Origin: DATGSL01 sp964645585 | Lineage (GTDB): Bacteria; Verrucomicrobiota; Verrucomicrobiia; Opitutales; T3Sed10-336 | Assembly (NCBI GenBank): GCA_964645585.1 | Contig: CAZYAN010000030.1 | Span: 1 to 49,539 of the forward strand | Length of the DNA stretch: 49,539 nucleotides | Direction: 5' to 3' | Shown here: piece by piece, positions 46,491 to 49,539 of the stretch | Layout of the letters: each line of letters begins with the position of its first letter | Numbering within the stretch: position 1 is the first letter of the stretch | Translations under genes and position numbers: made by a program | Notes under the pieces: model-generated | Database searches by the model: none | The model's input: the letters and a program-made list of their open reading frames with translations, nothing else | Told to the model about the DNA's origin: nothing

Positions 46491-47627
46491 ATGCCTGATG
46501 CGAGCGCAAAACCGGTTCGTTCCGTCACGGGAGCAGGAGGTGATGCTCGCCCGCCGACGCAGGCGAGTCTGGTGCTCCCGCGATGGACTGGCGAACAGCG
46601 CCTTCGGCTGGCCGGTGCCTGTCTCGTCAGTCTGGCCGTTCATGTCGGAATCATCTTTGCGATGCCGGTCCGCTTGACTCGCGATTTCGAACCGCATGCT
46701 GATCGAAAAGAGGACAGGCTGGAGGTGATTCTGGAGGAGGTGCCGGAAAGGCCGGATGAATTTGTCCTGACAAATCCAGACGTGTTCGCCAATCCGCCAG
46801 ACGCGGAGACACCGTTTTTTTCCAATCGCGATCAGCAGGCGGCGCAAGAGGAGGCAGCCGCCGAAGGCGACCCGACCATGCCGGCCGTTGAGGGAGAAGA
46901 GCCGGAGCCAACGCAGAACATCGTCTCGACTGAGAACAAAGCGCCTGCTCCACCACAACCGGTTGAACTGTCTGAAGAAACAACCGGTGATTTGCCGGGT
47001 GAGGCAGGGACGGAAAACGAGTATGCCTTCGACCTGCCGCGAGAACGTCCTGTATCCGGGTTTGAGCCGGTCGACGAACCGGATGGGCTGGATGTGCCGG
47101 TGACGGAAGATCCGCCGGTGAGGCTTGAGGATGATCCAGTGATTGGCGTCGAAACGGGCGCGGAGAACGGGCCCGGCGACCCGAGTGACGCGAATCGCGG
47201 TGCGGGTGCGGATCGTCCGGTTATGCCACGGCCGCGTCCGGTTCTCAATGAAATCAATCGCGGGCCGGTCGGCACAAGAGTGGGCGCCGCGCCGCGTATC
47301 GGTCAGGTTGCTGTGGATGCCAATTTTAGCGAGTACGGGGATTATCTCGCTCGAATGATCGATGTGATTGTTCGCCAATGGCACCTTCTTGCATGGGACT
47401 CGCTTCCGGCGGGCGAGGTCGGAACGGTTGTCTCCGTTTCTTTTCAAGTAAATGCTTCCGGACAGGTCTTGGAACTGGAAGTCATCCAATCAACCGCCAG
47501 TCTCGTCGCGACGTTGATCTGTCAGGACGCGATTGAATCGCGACAGCCCTACGGTGAATGGAGTCCTGAGATGCGGGAAGTCCTCGGCGATGAGCAGACC
47601 ATTCGCATTCGATTCCTTTACAGGTGA
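46491..47627 (+). CDS. TonB/TolA-like periplasm-spanning protein
   Basis: This 378-residue protein has one membrane span near residues 40-58 (LAGACLVSLAVHVGIIFAM), a long Pro/Glu/Asp-rich extended region (about 70-270), and a C-terminal domain (about 280-378) with DYLARMIDVIVRQWHLL and VSVSFQVNASGQVLELEVI, the pattern of TonB_C/TolA C-terminal domains. It probably couples an inner-membrane motor to an outer-membrane receptor or envelope structure. No exbB/exbD or tolQR genes are in the window. It lies six bases downstream of maf. Confidence 0.8.
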   Translation: MPDASAKPVRSVTGAGGDARPPTQASLVLPRWTGEQRLRLAGACLVSLAVHVGIIFAMPVRLTRDFEPHADRKEDRLEVILEEVPERPDEFVLTNPDVFANPPDAETPFFSNRDQQAAQEEAAAEGDPTMPAVEGEEPEPTQNIVSTENKAPAPPQPVELSEETTGDLPGEAGTENEYAFDLPRERPVSGFEPVDEPDGLDVPVTEDPPVRLEDDPVIGVETGAENGPGDPSDANRGAGADRPVMPRPRPVLNEINRGPVGTRVGAAPRIGQVAVDANFSEYGDYLARMIDVIVRQWHLLAWDSLPAGEVGTVVSVSFQVNASGQVLELEVIQSTASLVATLICQDAIESRQPYGEWSPEMREVLGDEQTIRIRFLYR

Positions 47628-47657
47628 ACATCGGATGAAATCTCGATCCGGGTTAGA

Positions 47658-47677
47658 AACCGCGAATGGCACGAATT
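47658..47677 (+). repeat. Dispersed AACCGCGAAT-type repeat, copy 3
   Basis: The sequence AACCGCGAATGGCACGAATT matches the repeat at 32117 over 14 bases with one difference. It lies in the gene-free 148 nt between the TonB-like gene and the pseudouridine synthase gene. Confidence 0.55.
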
Positions 47678-47775
47678 GCTGATACTGTCTATATAACTGA
47701 AATCTCTTCTTGTGTACGATTGAATTCCATCGAAATCATTTCTTATGATTTCTTTCACGATGCGGATGTCGGTTT

Positions 47776-48519
47776 ATGGATGACAAGAAGTTGACGCTTC
47801 CGTTTGGCAAAGGCGTGACGGAGGTGGCTCGGCATCCGTGCGGGTTGTTTGCGCTGGCGAAGCCGGAAGGAATTTTGTCGCATCCCAACAAGTCGGGCGA
47901 CATTCCCCGCGCCCTGTTGCGTGCGCCGTATGATTTGGACGGCGAGTGCTATGAACTCGAATCCGGAGAAGACGGTGTTCGTCGCATTTGGCTGTTGAAT
48001 CGCCTCGATTCAGCGACATCCGGCGTGCTGCTCTGCGCGACGGATCCCCAGGTGGCGGCAGCGGTTAGAAACGAGTTTGCCGAAGGGCGCGTCATCAAGA
48101 AATACCGGGCGCTTGTGTTTGGGGTTCTCCGGCCAGCGAAACAGGTTTGGCGCGATCGCCTCAAAGTGTCCCGGCGGGAGGGACGTTTGCGCACGGGGGC
48201 GGGGGAAGGTTTTCGTGCCGAGACCGCGGTGCGTCTTATTCGCGTATTCGAATGGCGGATACCGGTATCACTGATCGAGCTTCAGCCAGTAACCGGCCGC
48301 ACGCATCAGTTGCGGGTGCAGTGCGCGGAACGCAAGCTGCCGATTGTCGGCGATCAAACGTACGGGCAGTTCGCGTGGAACCGGGAGTTCTCGAAAGCGA
48401 CGGGAAGGAAGCGGCTGTTCCTGCATTCGATGGAAGTGCGAATGCAGGTAAGCGTGTCCGATGGTGAGAGAATCCATTTTTCAGCTCGCGCTCCCATGCC
48501 CGATTCCTTCAATCCATGA
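47776..48519 (+). CDS. RluA-family pseudouridine synthase
   Basis: This 247-residue protein has the RluA-family catalytic motif NRLDSATSG with nucleophile Asp78, followed by KKYRALVFG and the family segment LQPVTGRTHQLRVQ. It lacks an S4 domain and starts close to the catalytic domain, so it is a short member. The family modifies uridines in rRNA or tRNA; the exact target cannot be told. Its stop overlaps the next gene's start by four bases (ATGA). Confidence 0.9.
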   Translation: MDDKKLTLPFGKGVTEVARHPCGLFALAKPEGILSHPNKSGDIPRALLRAPYDLDGECYELESGEDGVRRIWLLNRLDSATSGVLLCATDPQVAAAVRNEFAEGRVIKKYRALVFGVLRPAKQVWRDRLKVSRREGRLRTGAGEGFRAETAVRLIRVFEWRIPVSLIELQPVTGRTHQLRVQCAERKLPIVGDQTYGQFAWNREFSKATGRKRLFLHSMEVRMQVSVSDGERIHFSARAPMPDSFNP

Positions 48520-49076
48520 CCATGGGCTGGATTGGGATCGATCGTCGTGCCGCCCGGAGCGGAACGGGAAAACTGCTGGCGGGACATGTTCTTTTTTGGT
48601 TTGCGGCCCTCCTCATCTTTTCGGGCGATTGTTCGCGCCGTCCGCGTTACATCGAGCGCGAAGAAGTCTGGTCGGTTGTGCGTGCAGAAGCGGTGAAGCA
48701 CAATCTCGACCCGGCGTTTATCTATGCGATCGTGGCGGCGGAGAGCAGTTTTAACGCGTATGCAAAAAATGGTGACGCACGGGGCCTGATGCAGCTCCGT
48801 CCGGCAGCTTGGGAGGAGGTTTCGGATCAGCCGCACCGGCGCGCGTGGCGCTGGAAAGAAAATCTGGAGACCGGGGCGGCCTATTTGGCGCACCTTCGGG
48901 ATTTTCTCGTGGAGAAAGAGCGTTTCTCGTATCCGCTGCTTGCGGCCTGTTATCGCTACGGCCCGTACCGCGTCCAAGCGGAGCAATTTGATTTGAACCG
49001 GCTGCCTGAGCCGAGAAACGAGGTCTACCGGGAGATTTTCCGGGGGAATACGTTCCCGGTCCGGCCGCCGTCCTAG
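48516..49076 (+). CDS. Lytic transglycosylase (SLT domain) protein
   Basis: This 186-residue protein has a single SLT-type lysozyme-like domain that cleaves peptidoglycan between MurNAc and GlcNAc. The catalytic Glu76 is in AIVAAESSFNAYAKNGDARGLMQL, and LLAACYRYGP matches the AYNxG-type motif. A hydrophobic N-terminal segment (about 20-37) is a signal or anchor. The ATG at 48516 overlaps the preceding stop; 48522 is an alternative start. Translational coupling to the pseudouridine synthase gene is likely. Confidence 0.92.
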   Translation: MTMGWIGIDRRAARSGTGKLLAGHVLFWFAALLIFSGDCSRRPRYIEREEVWSVVRAEAVKHNLDPAFIYAIVAAESSFNAYAKNGDARGLMQLRPAAWEEVSDQPHRRAWRWKENLETGAAYLAHLRDFLVEKERFSYPLLAACYRYGPYRVQAEQFDLNRLPEPRNEVYREIFRGNTFPVRPPS

Positions 49077-49113
49077 GCTTCCCGGAACAGCTGGCCCGAT
49101 GGGGTCGAGAGTT

Positions 49114-49140
49114 GAGGGCGGAGGAACGTTCCCCGCCCTC
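49114..49140. terminator. Bidirectional hairpin between convergent genes
   Basis: GAGGGCGG at 49114-49121 pairs with CCGCCCTC at 49133-49140; inside, GGA/TCC (49123-49125 with 49130-49132) extend the stem past a bulged A. It sits between the convergent lytic transglycosylase gene and the gene at 49166. No T-run follows directly on either strand. Confidence 0.5.
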
Positions 49141-49165
49141 ACGGTAAAGGTCCTTTGTTATGTTT

Positions 49166-49539
49166 TTACTGGAGGCGCCAGCGGACGGCGTCCGCGACGA
49201 CGATCTCGCCGCTGGAGGTCCAGCATGACAGCCTGACGGTGTTGGCGCCGGCATCGAGGTTGAACGTGCCAAGGGTTCGCCATTGGCCGCCATTGATGGA
49301 CTGATTCGCGTTTACCGTAGCGGTTCCGCTCGCGTGGTCGACGAGGTAGGCGGCGGATGTTGCCCGGTTAGGCGCGGCCGTCCACCAAGCTTGAACCTGG
49401 TAAGAGCCTTCGGTCAGGTGGTTGACCGTCCATGTGGCGGCGTCGCTGACGGCTTCCGTATCGCGAAAACGGTAGTCGGGACCGTATTTGTCGCTCGCCC
49501 ACGTGGCGGTTCCCCAATTGCTCGAAGCGCTGAAGCCAC
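49166..49539 (-). CDS. C-terminus of a protein with a golvesin-like domain (partial)
   Basis: The minus strand is open from the window edge to the stop TAA at 49168-49166, covering about 124 codons; the start lies outside. The product includes EGSYQVQAWWTAAPNRATSA, then INGGQWRTLGTFNLDAG and finally EIVVADAVRWRLQ at the C-terminus. This is the pattern of the golvesin/xanthan lyase CBD-like domain often found at the end of secreted hydrolases and cell-surface enzymes. The catalytic part, if any, is not visible. Confidence 0.8.
   Translation of the reverse strand, partial: GFSASSNWGTATWASDKYGPDYRFRDTEAVSDAATWTVNHLTEGSYQVQAWWTAAPNRATSAAYLVDHASGTATVNANQSINGGQWRTLGTFNLDAGANTVRLSCWTSSGEIVVADAVRWRLQ

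Overview
The window comes from a GC-rich bacterium that is most probably a member of the Verrucomicrobiota (Opitutae-like). This is inferred from a DUF1501/DUF1800 pair, two PEP-CTERM proteins, a prepilin-type protein with an N-terminal methylation motif, the C-terminal domain of a large secreted beta-helix protein, an EF-Tu with a non-canonical switch I, and the order tRNA-Thr, tuf, tRNA-Trp, secE, nusG, rplK, rplA, rplJ, rplL, rpoB, rpoC. No 16S rRNA gene is present, so the assignment rests on gene content alone.

Positions 1-13153 hold a type III-B (Cmr) CRISPR-Cas locus transcribed right to left: cmr2(cas10)-cmr3-cmr4-cmr5-cmr6-cmr1, then a Card1/Can2-like CARF nuclease, an NE0113-family CARF protein, cas1, cas2, a leader of about 270 nt and an array of 11 repeats. 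The cyclase GGDD, the HD pair and the Cmr4 cleavage Asp are all present, so the locus looks able to cut target RNA, make cyclic oligoadenylate and pass the signal to two different CARF proteins. No cas6 is visible. A divergently oriented rtcB RNA ligase lies directly beyond cmr2. Two 100-N gaps are each flanked by an identical 55-nt duplication. They are unmerged contig overlaps; the first one artificially breaks the NE0113-family gene.

Positions 14962-18862 carry a pseudopilin gene broken by a frameshift in a GC dinucleotide run, a DUF1800-DUF1501 operon on the minus strand, and a 44-residue very basic protein. Positions 19110-32082 are the conserved translation/transcription block. It contains three candidate RNA structures: a three-way junction just before rplL, a 27-position near-perfect hairpin between rplL and rpoB, and a strong terminator after rpoC. 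RpoC has lost three of the four cysteines of its second zinc site.

Positions 32083-49539 are accessory and envelope functions: about 680 nt of decayed dispersed repeats, two PEP-CTERM proteins, a GH15 glucoamylase-like enzyme, several secreted proteins probably linked to polysaccharide breakdown (BNR-type propeller, pectate-lyase-like beta-helix, TIM-barrel hydrolase-like protein), a class C beta-lactamase-fold serine hydrolase, a lipoprotein, Maf, a TonB-like protein, an RluA-type pseudouridine synthase, a lytic transglycosylase, and the C-terminus of a golvesin-domain protein running off the right end.
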